Shown: positions 54,836-64,000 of the stretch, piece by piece | How the letters are laid out: each line of letters begins with the position of its first letter | Position numbering within the stretch: position 1 is the stretch's first letter | Source of the DNA: Sabellastarte sp. h YS-2021 | Lineage: Eukaryota > Annelida > Polychaeta > Sabellida > Sabellidae | DNA: 64,000 bases | Reading direction: 5' to 3' | Assembly (NCBI GenBank): GCA_964017235.1 | Contig: OZ024929.1 | Coordinates: 110,345,793 to 110,409,792, forward strand | The notes under the pieces: generated by a model | Database searches by the model: none | What the model was told of the DNA's origin: nothing | Seen by the model: the letters and a program-made list of their open reading frames with translations, nothing else | Translations under genes and position numbers: made by a program

Positions 54836-55140
54836 AATTCACGCATGCGTACTCGAAATGCCGATTTGGCTTATTCCAATGTCCCGTGAAATTTTTCTGC
54901 TTCCTGTGTTTCTACCCGTTTCTACGCCATCGCGCATGCGCAGAAATGGTTATATTATGAACTGAAAATACTTTATTTTAGGTTATATTCAACATATTGT
55001 TGATAGTTATCGGTATTTTTACATTATATTTCTTAAACTATCATTCAACAACAATAAAATACAATAATAATTGAGATCCGTCGTTTAGAAGGGACTCGGA
55101 AGAAAAATTTTACTTCCGGGAAAACTTTCCAAAAGGAACA
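54836..55140. promoter_or_regulatory. NRF1/ETS-motif patch, candidate promoter
   Basis: Two NRF1-type palindromes (ACGCATGCGT at about 54841, CGCGCATGCGCAG at 54931-54943) and an ETS-type ACTTCCGGG near 55110 lie in 300 bp. No adjacent exon was recognised, so any promoter function is inferred. Confidence 0.3.
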
Positions 55141-55294
55141 TCAGCGCTGAAGTGAGGGTGGTACCATTATACCTGGGTCTAATGGTAACACTGCAAATAG
55201 TTGGGGAGCATTCATTATTTCCTAGATTACAATTTTCAGAACTACTTTTTACTGAACTCATACCTAACTAAACGGGTGAATGCTAAGCTCTGTA

Positions 55295-55445
55295 TAGTGG
55301 TACAGTGGGACCTGCCTCCTCTAATTCTTCCCTAGTGGTACAGTGGGACCCACCTCCTCTCTGGTTCTTCCCTAGTGGTACAGTGGGACCTGCCTCCTCG
55401 CTAGTTCTTCCCTGGTGGAACAGTGGGACCTGCCTCCTCACTAGT
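55295..55445 (+). repeat. ~40-bp minisatellite, left arm before P4
   Basis: About four units of gtggtacagtgggacctgcc plus tcctcgctagttcttcccta. The fifth is cut by insertion of P4 at 55445/55446. Confidence 0.9.
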
Positions 55446-58082
55446 TGTATCCACCGGATAGCATCCGGTGGATACTATGGATTTGACTTCGTTACGCCTA
55501 CGCCGCCACCACCGCCGCAGTGTGTAGAGAGATTTCACCGTTACCGCTCTAACGAAAAAAATATTATAGCTAGCCTTCTCAAATTTGCAGGATATATTCA
55601 TAGCCATAAAATCTTGCCTGGGAATATTTTTGGCCTCATTTTGAAAAACAAGATGGTGTTTTTCGACTTTAAACAAGAACTTTTGGTGGCCCTCTAGAGC
55701 AAAGGGTATTATAGGTAGAGATCTCAAATTTGCAGGATATGTTCCTCACTATAAAATCTTGACTGGGAATATTTTTTTGAAAAACAAGATGGCCACCACA
55801 GGTGTTTCTTTGCAGTCATGAAAAGTGCTTATATCTCCCTTATTATTGGTCCTAGAGGTTTGGGATGGTAAACCAACCTATAGGAAATCGTGGGCTGGGA
55901 ATCTTTTGGTGTTGTCAGATTTGACCTTGGACCCCTCCTTCAAGGTCAAACGAGGATAGCCAAACTTAAAAGTGCTTATAACTCGCTTATTATTGGTCCT
56001 AGAGGTTTGGGATGGCAAACCAACCTATAGGAAATCATGGGCTGGGAATCTTTTTTTGTGGTCGGATTTGACCTTGGACCCCTCCTTCAAGGTCAAATGA
56101 GGATAGCCAAAGTTAAAAGTGCTTATAACTCGCTTATCATTGGTCCTAGAGGTTTGGGATGGTAAACCAACCTATAGGAAATCATGGGCTGGGAATCTTT
56201 TGGTGTGGTCAGATTTGACCTTGGACCCCTCCTTCAAGGTCAAACGAGCATAGCCAAACTTAAAAGTGCTTATAACTCGCTTATTATTGGTCCTAGAGGT
56301 TTGGGATGGTAAACCAACCTATTGGAAATCATGGGCTGGGAATCTTTTGGTGTGGTCGGATTTGACCTTGGACCCCTCCTTCAAGGTCAAACGAGCATAG
56401 CCAAACTTAAAAGTGCTTATAACTCGCTTATTATTGGTCCTAGATGTTTGGGATGGTAAACCAACCTATTGGAAATCATGGGCTGGGAATCTTTTGGTGT
56501 GGTCGGATTTGACCTTGGACCCCTCCTTCAAGGTCAAATGAGCATAGCCAAACTTAAAAGTGCTTATAACTCACTTATTATTGGTCCTAGAGGTTTGGGA
56601 TGGTAAACCAACCTATAGGAAGTCATGGGCTGGGAATCTTTTGGTGTGGTCGGATTTGACCTTGGACCCCTCCTTCAAGGTCAAACGAGCATAGTCAAAC
56701 TTAAAAGTGCTTATAATTCGCTTATTATTAGTCGTAGAGGTTTAGGATGGTAAACCAACCTATAGGAAATCATGGGCCGGGAATCTTTTGGTGTGGTCGG
56801 ATTTGACCTTGGACCCCTCCTTCAAGGTCAAACGAGTATAGCCAAACTTAAAAGTGCTTGTAACTCGCTTATTATTGGTCCTAGAGGTTTGGGATGGTAA
56901 ACCAACCTATAGGAAATTATGGGCTGGGAATCTTTTGGTGTGGTCGGATTTGACCTTGGACCCCTCCTTCAAGGTCAAATGAGGATAGCCAAACTTAAAA
57001 GTGCTTATAACTCGCTTATTATTGGTCCTAGAGGTTTAGGATGGTAAACCAACCTATAGGAAATCATGGCCTGGGAATCTTTTGGTGTGGTCGGATTTGA
57101 CCTTGGACCCCTCCTTCAAGGTCAAATGAGGATAGCCAAACTTAAAAGTGCTTATAACTCGCTTATTATTGGTCGTAGAGGTTTAGGATGGTAAACCAAC
57201 CTACAGAAAATCATGGGCTGGGAGTCTTTTGGTGTGGTTGGATTTGGCGTTGGACTCCTCCTTTAAGGTTAAATGAGGATAGCCAAACTTAAAAGTGCTT
57301 ATAACTCGCTTATTATTGGTCCTAGAGGTTTGAGATGGTAAACCAACCTATAGGAAATCATGGGCTGGGAGTCTTTTGGTGTGGTTGGATTTGACCTTGG
57401 ACCCCTCCTTCAAGGTCAAACGAGCACAGCCAAACTTAAATGTGCTTATAGCGCGCTTATTATTAGTCCTAGAGGTTTAGGATGGTAAACCAATCTATAG
57501 GAAATCATGGGCTGGGAATCTTTTGGTGTGGTTGGATTTGACCTTGGACCCCTCCTTCAAGGTCAAACGAGCATAGCCAAACTTAAAAGTGCTTATAACT
57601 TGCTTATTATTGGTCCTAGAGGTTTGGGATGGTAAACCAAACTATAGGAAATCATGGGCTGGGAATCTATTGCTGCGGTCGGATTTGACCTTGGACCCCT
57701 CCTTCAAGGTCAAATGAGGATAGCCCAACTTAAAAGTGCTTATAACTCGCTTATTATTGGTCCTAGAGGTTTGGGATGGTAAACCAACATATCGGAAATC
57801 ATGGGCTGGGAATCTATTGCTGTGATCGGATTTGACCTTTGCCCCCTCTTTCAAGGTCAAATGAGGATTGCCAAAATTAGTGTTTATATCTTGCTTATTC
57901 GTATTCCTGGAGGTTTGCAGTGTCACACCAACCTATAGGAAATCATGGGCTAAGAATCTTTTGATATGGTCAGATTTCACCTTGGGCTTCTCCTTCAAGG
58001 TTAAGCGATGTTAGAATGGCTTTGGTGAGTTTTCTTCTGGTGGATACAATTTGCATCGGTTCTCCGATGCGATAGGTCTAGT
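55446..58082 (-). mobile_element. Pearl-like element P4, complete, minus orientation
   Basis: On the minus strand it starts AACTAGACCTATCGCATCGG with the AGAA-loop hairpin and GTATCCACC, runs through about 15 pearl units and a 3' module, and ends in GTATCCACCGGATGCTATCC... at 55446. The flanks '...cctcactagt' and 'tcttccctgg...' join into an uninterrupted minisatellite unit, so it inserted exactly between two T residues with no target duplication. Confidence 0.9.
55800..57990 (-). repeat. Pearl-type tandem core of P4
   Basis: About 15 units of roughly 147 bp (aaaagtgcttataactcgct, ggtcctagaggtttgggatg, gaccttggacccctccttca). Several units carry private changes; 'cgagcatagccaaac' marks a sub-block of units between 56240 and 56700. 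Confidence 0.9.
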
Positions 58083-58500
58083 TCTTCCCTGGTGATACAG
58101 TGGGACCCACCTCCTCTCTGCTTCTTCCCTAGTGGTACAGTGGGACCTGCCTCCTCCCTAGTTCTTCTCTGGTGGTACAGTGGGACCCACCTCCTCTCTA
58201 ATTCTTTCCTAGTGGTACAGTGGGACCCACCTCCTCTCTAGTTCTTCCCTGGTGGTACAGTGGGACCTGCCTCCTCTCTAATTTTTCCCTAATGGTACAG
58301 TGGGACCTGTCTTCTCTCTAATTCTTCCCTAGTGGTACAGTGGGACCCACCTCCTCTCTAGTTCTTCCCTAGTGGTACAGTGGGACCTGCCTCGCTAGTT
58401 CTTCCCTGGTGGTACAGTGGGACCCACCTCCTCTCTAATTCTTCCCTAGTGGTACAGTGGGACCCACCTCCTCTCTAGTTCTTCCCTAGTGGTACATTGT
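58083..58500 (+). repeat. ~40-bp minisatellite, left arm after P4
   Basis: Ten units of the same minisatellite as at 55295, in the same orientation. Confidence 0.9.
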
Positions 58501-58579
58501 TACAGACAAGACGAGGAATCAGATGAATGCTTTATAAGAGATTCGTAAACATTATCCAGCTTTACATGAGGATAACATT

Positions 58580-60305
58580 CAGGTCCCACTGTACCACTAG
58601 GAAGAACTAGAGAGGAGGCAGGTCCCACTGTACCACTAGGCAAAAATTCATAAAGTATGGAAGAATTTATGCATGAGTGGGGCCCACTGTGCAACTAGGA
58701 ATACATTTTGCATGTGGGGAAAAAGTTTGACAGGGATGGGTCCCACTGTACCACGGGGAAGAACCAGAAAGGAGGCAGGTCCAGATGAATTTGCATGTAG
58801 TGAAGTAGCTTGTCAGGATTGGGTCCCACTGTATCACAAAGGAGAAAGTGGAGAGGAGACAGGGCCCATTGTACCAGTAGGGAAGAATTCGTGAAGTAGG
58901 GAAGAATTAGGGCAGAGGTGGGTCTCACTGTGCCACCAGGGATGAATTTGCAAGTAGGCAAGTAGTTTGGCAGGACTGGGTCCTACTGTACCACTAGGGA
59001 AGAACTAGAGAGGAGACGGGTTTCACTGTGCCACTAGGGAAAAAATCATGAACTATGGAAGAATTTGGGCAGGAGTGGGGCTCACTGTGCCACTAGGGAT
59101 AAATTTGCATGTGGGGAAGAAGTTTGGCAGGACTAGGTCCCACTGTGCCACTAGGAAAGAAATTGTGAAGCAGAGAAGAAGTTGGGTTGATGTGGGTCCC
59201 ACTGTGCCACCAGGGATGAATTTGCATGTATTGAAGTAGTTTGGCAGGACTGGGTCCCACTGTACCACTGCGGAGGAACTAAAGAGGAGGCAGGTCCCAC
59301 TGTACCACTAGGGAGGAAATAGACAGGAGACGGGTCTCACTGTGCCACTAGGGAAGAAATCATGAAGTATGGAAAATTTGGACAGGAGTGGGGCCCACTG
59401 TGCCACTAGGGATATATTTGCATGTGGGGAAGAAGTTTGGCGGGGATGTGTCCCACTGTACCACCTGGGAGGAACTAGAGAGTAGGCAGGTGCCACTGGG
59501 GAAGAACTTGTGTATTAGAGAAGAATTAGGGAAGAAGTGGGTCAGTCTGTGCCACTAGGGACAAATTTGTATGTAGCAAAGAAGTTTGGCAGAGTTGGGT
59601 CCCACTGGGGAGGAACTAATGAGGAGGCAGGTCCTAATGTACCACTAGGGAAGAACTAGAGAGGTGGGTCCCACTGTACCACTAGGGAAGAACTAACGGG
59701 GAGGCAGCTCCCACTGTACCACTACGGAAGAATTAGAGAGAAGACAAGTCCCACTGTACCACTAGGGAAGAACTAGAGAGGAGGTGGGTCCCACTGTGCC
59801 ACTAGGGAAGAAATCGTGAAGCAAGGAAGAATTAGGGCAGGAGTGGGTCCCACTGTGCCACCATGGATGAAATTGCATGCAGGGAAGAAGTTTGGCAGGG
59901 GTGGGTCCCACTGTACCACTAGGGAGGAACTGGAGAGAATGTAGGTCTCACTGTGCCACTAGGGAAGAACTAGAGAGGAGGTGGGTCCTACTGTGCCACT
60001 AGGGAAGAAATCGTGAAGGAAGAACTAGGGCAGGAGTGGGTCCCACTGTGCCACCATGGATGAAATTGCATGCAGGGAAGAAGTTTGGCAGGGGTGGGTC
60101 CCACTGTACCACTAGGGAGGAACTAGACAGGAAGCAGGTCCCACTGTGCCACTTAGAAGAAACTGTGAAGTAGGGAAGAACTGGGGCAGGAGTGGGTCCC
60201 ACTGTGAAACCAGGGACGAATTTGCATGTAGGGAGGAAGTTTGGCAGGGGTTGGTCCCACTGGGGATGAACTAGCGAGGAGACAGGTCCCACTGTACCAC
60301 TAGTA
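58580..60305 (-). repeat. ~40-bp minisatellite, inverted right arm with higher-order repeats
   Basis: The same repeat in inverse orientation (ggtcccactgtaccactagg, gaagaactagagaggaggca). Additional unit types (gaatttgcatgtagggaaga, gaagaaatcgtgaagtaggg) recur in blocks of several units, giving a loose higher-order pattern. Frames such as 59048-59239 are repeat artefacts. Confidence 0.85.
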
Positions 60306-60358
60306 AAGAACTTAAATATTTTTCATTAAATAATAATTGCTCTTTACTGGGTCTCACT

Positions 60359-60849
60359 TAGACCGAGATTCTGTCCCGTCGCCAATTGCTATTGATATAC
60401 CGCTGGACACAATGGCGAGGGACAGAGTTCCCATGTACCTGTTTTCTGTGTAAATCTTGAACGGCATATTTCTACACATATTGCCACTAATATAAAGTGT
60501 TATTTGCATTCTTTGAGGTATGTATGTGTGCCGTTCACTAATATTTAATGCATATCTTATTGGTATGTGTATATTTCAACACATTTTTAAAATGTCAACA
60601 AAACTTCACAACTGTTGTGTTATGTACAAAATAAATTTCTGGCTTTCAAAATCAGCTTACTGTAACAACATATGTATTACAAAACTGGATATATGTGTAC
60701 AGTCATAGCAAGGACATTATTAAGTAAATGCAAAAATTGTCTGTTTTTCAAGATTTACACAGAAAACAGGTACATGGGAACTCTGTCCCTCGCCATTGTG
60801 TCCAGCAGTATATCAATAGCAATTGGCGACGGGACAGAAACTCGGTCTA
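60359..60849. mobile_element. 491-bp Mutator-like MITE
   Basis: Terminal inverted repeats of about 102 bp with two mismatches start TAGACCGAG and end CTCGGTCTA. The flanks are the 9-bp direct repeat GGTCTCACT (60350-60358, 60850-60858). Long TIRs with a 9-bp target duplication are characteristic of the MULE/Mutator superfamily. The flanking satellite itself contains GTCTCACT-like text, so part of the duplication could be native. Confidence 0.75.
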
Positions 60850-60949
60850 GGTCTCACTGTGCCACTTGGCGTTTGTTAAACAGGTCTCACTGTACCACTG
60901 GCACCATTAGACCCAGGTGTAATGGTACCCTCTCCTCTTTCTTCGCTGA

Positions 60950-61258
60950 ACCAGGTCCTCAAAATTTCACGTTACACCAACACGCGACTGTTGGGCGATA
61001 TTAAATGATTTTAAGATTCCTACTCAGTAAACAAACCCAACAAAATGTAATATTCAATCGAAATATAAATGGCAGATAAGTATGTCGAAAATATACTGAT
61101 TTTTCAGACACACCTGAAGAAATCACTATTAAAATACAGTATATATAAAAAACCAAAACCTACACACCTTTCGAGCTACCTTTCACCAGAATGAAAACAG
61201 GTCGAATGTACGGCGATTTATTTCCTGCAGCTACCCCGGTCAAGTGGAAACACTCTTT
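60950..61258. other. Spacer, no recognised feature
   Basis: AT-rich sequence between the foldback structure and a palindromic element. Nothing supported. Confidence 0.4.
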
Positions 61259-61498
61259 CTTTAAGCCCCATTTCCATATACGCGTGATCCGTCATGCGGT
61301 ATACGGCATGCGATATACGGCTATTTTAACTTTGCAATAAAAATGTAAGAGGTGTTTCTATATATGCGTGTACGGTATGCAGATCCGGTACTTATACTTT
61401 ATGTAGAACTCATCAGGCTTCTAGTACTTTGAATAGCCGCATACCGCATGCCGTATACCGCATCACGCGTATATGAAATAGGGGCTTAAAGCGTTGCT
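61259..61498. mobile_element. ~240-bp palindromic MITE with TTAA flanks
   Basis: The left end TTAAGCCCCATTTCCATATA plus CGCGTGAT pairs with the right end ATCACGCGTATATGAAATAGGGGCTTAA. Inner blocks (gcggtatacggcatgc) are also inverted. TTAA on both sides would suit piggyBac; TTA/TAA within it would suit Harbinger. The choice is open. Confidence 0.6.
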
Positions 61499-61565
61499 GC
61501 GGATTATAAGAACAGAATTCTAAAATATGACACATGTAAAATTTAGGGTTTTATGTCCCTTCCAA

Positions 61566-62152
61566 CAGCTAAGGTCATATAAAGACAGGGGCTGCATTCT
61601 TCAACAATACTTAAACTGTTCGTAACTTGAATTCTAAGTTTTTCTCAAGCTTTAACTAACTTAGATCAAAATGGTATTCATCAACATTCCTAACTCTAAA
61701 GTCACCTTAGACCTCTACTTAGATTTCAAGTTATCTGCAGAGGTACCTTAGAGAATAGAAAGTTTTTAAAATATGCAATTATTGCAGGAAATCTTGTGTT
61801 TTATTGATATTAAACTGTGACACAATATTAAAAACAACGTTTTCCCTCAAGAAAATTAGCTTTTTCACCATTTTTAACAATGCAGATGATTCAGTAAAAA
61901 AAAAACAAAGTACACCTTACATAAGAATTGTTTTTGAATAAGACTCTTCCTAACTAAGATATACTGGTTTGCAACTTTACAATTACTATATAAAGTGTAT
62001 GAAGTTTTCCTAACTTAGAATCTAAGTAATACTTAACAAGTAGAGGTTGATGAATACGAAATAAAAGTAATACTTTGGTAAGTGGAAACAAAATTCCTAA
62101 CTTGGATATAAGGTGACCTTAGCAAAGTATTGTTGAAGAATACTGTTCCTGA
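61566..62152. mobile_element. ~590-bp TIR element
   Basis: CAGGGGCTGCATTCTTCAAC plus AATACTTA at the left pairs with CAAAGTATTGTTGAAGAATACTGTTCCTG at the right. Inner segments (ggtattcatcaac, gtagaggttgatgaatac) are also inverted. No clear target duplication and no coding sequence. Confidence 0.6.
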
Positions 62153-62984
62153 CCCTCAGTTTCTCCCATATGCTGTCATAAGGTGGATCTGAACCCTTTT
62201 CCTTAGAGAAAAGAGCCAAGTGATGAAATGCTGAATTTGTTAACCACTTATTGACACTGGGGCTTCCTAAAACATCACAGATCTGATAAAAATAGTTAAT
62301 CTTTGACAATTTAGGATTTGATATTTATAATTGCAGTGACGAACATGTGGTTTCCATACAGTAAAACATACTGTGACAGAGTATTTGTCCCCATATTCCC
62401 TCACTGAATAAAATGTTTATTTTTAAAGAAACCCTTTGTGTGCCTCCATATTGATATTGAACAATCTTCTGCGGCACAATTGTTAAAGAAGAGAAGTCTA
62501 TATTCCAAAAAGTAAATCATCAAAAGTCATCTGAGCAGTGGTGTGACTGCCCCATGTGACTGTATATAGAAAAACATTTGCCTTTCTGAAAAGACAAGTT
62601 TGATAATTTCTGAAAGCATATATTGTATTCTGTTCAATGACGTTTTGGAGAAGATTATTCTATTTAAAGGTACATTACAATGTGACAAAATATTTATTAG
62701 ATATAGTGATTTATGGGTGCAAAAATTCTATAACTAGTCTGTTCATGAATTCTACTTTCTATCTGGATCTTAGTCTGGGTTAAATGGTTGTATAACTCTT
62801 TGAAAAAGGGTGAAGCACCATGGAGAACACCATTGAAATATAGAGACTAAAGTGAGGGTATTTCTTGGTATGGAGGTGGGATTTAAGCTTCCTTTTGACA
62901 GAAGCCAGAAAGGGGACCACATAAATATCATCAGGAAGCTTAAGCATTCTAAACAATGGGAGCATCAAGTGCAAGGTATAAGAA
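62153..62984. other. Region without recognised gene
   Basis: AT-rich sequence. No domain or repeat was recognised. Confidence 0.45.
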
Positions 62985-63275
62985 ATAACATTGGAGATGC
63001 CTGTACCCCATGCACGGCTCAGGGAAATTCTTTTCAACACCGTGAGATATGAAAGTGCAAAGATCAGGAGACTTTCAGGGCAAACTCCCACATCATCATA
63101 TTGCTCATGTACATGCCCCTGTCAATATCCCTACCAAGTATCAACATTTTACACACCTCATGGTTTCTGAGATATTGTCCGGGCAAGCTTTTCCCTGGTG
63201 CTCACCTGCCAGCCCATCCAGATGCCATGGGTGAAAACAATACCCACCCAGGCCTTAAAGGCTGTGTGTTATATA
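62985..63275 (+). mobile_element. Decayed, internally deleted family B element
   Basis: The 5' end is AAGAAATAACATTGGAGATG then CCTGTACCCCATGC. A single array unit (atccctaccaagtatcaaca, tttctgagatattgtccggg) and the tail gccatgggtgaaaacaatac with a degenerate hairpin ggccttaaaggctgtg follow. Confidence 0.65.
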
Positions 63276-63301
63276 ACTGTTCGGCAGACTTTTGAATAGA
63301 T

Positions 63302-63531
63302 TTGTTTGTTTGGGTTTTTACGTCGCTTTCAACACTGTACAGGTCATATCACGACGGATAGTTTGAAGGGCAGAGGAAACCAGTACGTACAGTTCGCTAG
63401 GGTTGTGTACTGTAAACTGCCGACCAACGGCAAGCAACTACCAGCTTTCCCACTTAAGGCCGTCACAGGGATCGAACCCCGGCCTCAGAGGTGGGAGGCG
63501 AGAGTGTTACCATTCTGCCACCATGGCCCCC
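63302..63531 (-). mobile_element. tRNA-derived SINE, full-length
   Basis: On the minus strand the head starts GGGGGCCATGGTGGCAGAAT, with A box TGGCAGAATGG, then the B box GGTTCGATCCC in a tRNA-like fold. The body and the tail gcgacgtaaaaacccaaaca follow. The 15-bp target duplication GACTTTTGAATAGAT flanks it at 63287-63301 and 63532-63546. It is the longer sister of the copy at 6574-6773. Confidence 0.9.
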
Positions 63532-63756
63532 GACTTTTGAATAGATGGATGAGATTTTTGTATAACAAGGAAATTACCAATATACTGACTGCACCTGGTA
63601 CCATAAGAATTACTGTAAGAACTTTTAAGAAGAGAGGTATGGAGTAAAATATTTGGGAAAACCTGTGTAAATAAACTTGTAAACAAGTGTGGTTAATTGT
63701 CTCAAGCACTGAGCAATGTTCAACAGGCAGCTAATGTTGTCTCTCAGGAACAGGAG

Positions 63757-63970
63757 TTATATACTTGTGTATCTACTGGTGTTTGATACAATTCTAGCTG
63801 CAACTTTTTGAATGCATTGCATTTTACATAGACTGAATACAGAGAAACCTCTACCGTAATCCAAAAGACTACTGATAAGAGCAATGGCCACAAGTACAGA
63901 AGCATCGTGATTTAGAAACCGCTTGCCCCTTTTGAAGTTCTGTGTGGATTCAAATCCCTCAAGTGACACT
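63757..63970 (-). pseudogene. Fragment of CR1/L2-like RT
   Basis: The minus frame holds RFLNHDASVLVAIALISSLL and then KMQCIQKVAARIVSNTSRYT, closely matching the C-terminal region of the ORF at 38987-40825 (RFLTHDVSVLVANALVSSRL; LQCIQNSAARIVSNTSRYT). It starts abruptly at 63757 and decays toward the window edge. Confidence 0.8.
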
Positions 63971-64000
63971 GGTGATGGTCTGTCTCACTATTACCCTGGC

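Larger units (their letters stand above)
55141..60949. mobile_element. Foldback-like structure with minisatellite arms
   Basis: The left end TCAGCG...GGTACCATTATACCTGGGTCTAATGGT (55141-55186) has its inverse at the right end (60902-60949). Inward of these, a minisatellite of about 40 bp runs in one orientation on the left (GTGGTACAGTGGGACC) and inverted on the right (GGTCCCACTGTACCAC). The arms meet at about 58500-58580. Long inverted repeats built of short tandem repeats are the pattern of Drosophila Foldback elements. Element P4 and a MITE are nested in it. No coding region was found. Confidence 0.55.

Noticed and set aside
58673..60292. Several 60-97 codon frames rich in Gly/Pro/Trp
   Set aside because: They are translations of the 40-bp minisatellite.
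63302..63531. Possible tRNA gene
   Set aside because: A and B boxes are present but they are followed by a SINE body and tail and flanked by a 15-bp target duplication.

Overview
The window is eukaryotic nuclear DNA. It has spliced genes with short GT-AG exons, CR1/L2-like non-LTR retrotransposons, tRNA-derived SINEs, TIR elements and several satellite families. Bivalve-type 'pearl' tandem-repeat elements and a SINE with a short A-rich tail point to a lophotrochozoan, most likely a mollusc. The species cannot be told from the sequence alone.

Two host-type coding loci can be read. (1) A pum3 (Puf-A / PUM3 / CPL family) orthologue lies on the minus strand between about 26.5 kb and 3.07 kb. Ten exons with consistent phases encode the first 330 residues. 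The C-terminal half is not in the window and presumably continues beyond its left edge. (2) A plus-strand gene fragment at 41.4-51.3 kb has a lysine/glutamate-rich tail typical of pogo/CENP-B-like transposases and ends in a Cys-rich PHD-like finger. Its large intron holds a 6.8 kb satellite.

Most of the remaining DNA is Helitron-like. At least seven families share one plan. Each starts with a 5' end like AACTAGA (where preserved) and a small hairpin. A private tandem array of about 145-350 bp units follows, then a GC-rich or simple-repeat stretch, and last a 3' palindrome ending in TAA. They insert between two T residues (AA on the other strand). This is the architecture of Helentron-derived non-autonomous elements (HINE, DINE-1, pearl). 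One copy keeps a C-terminal scrap of the Helentron-type AP-endonuclease. Layout: family A 0.36-2.06 kb; family B 3.42-5.40, 6.13-6.84, 37.0-38.8 and 63.0-63.3 kb; family C 10.5-13.5 kb with a pearl-like element nested in it; family D 14.2-21.1 kb with a 169-bp satellite element (H1) nested in it; pearl-like P1 21.3-23.4 kb; pearl-like P2 26.8-37.0 kb split by a second 169-bp element (H2, 28.15-36.01 kb); pearl-like P4 55.4-58.1 kb on the minus strand.

The right third holds a CR1/L2 element with an intact 595-residue RT frame (39-40.8 kb), a 667-bp satellite (42.9-49.7 kb), a broken CR1/L2 copy on the minus strand (53.0-54.8 kb) and a foldback-like structure with minisatellite arms (55.1-60.95 kb). 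Beyond it are a Mutator-like MITE, further palindromic elements, a SINE and a LINE scrap. No rRNA genes, functional tRNA genes or CRISPR arrays were seen. Every Helitron-like copy inside the pum3 transcription unit whose orientation can be read lies antisense to the gene.
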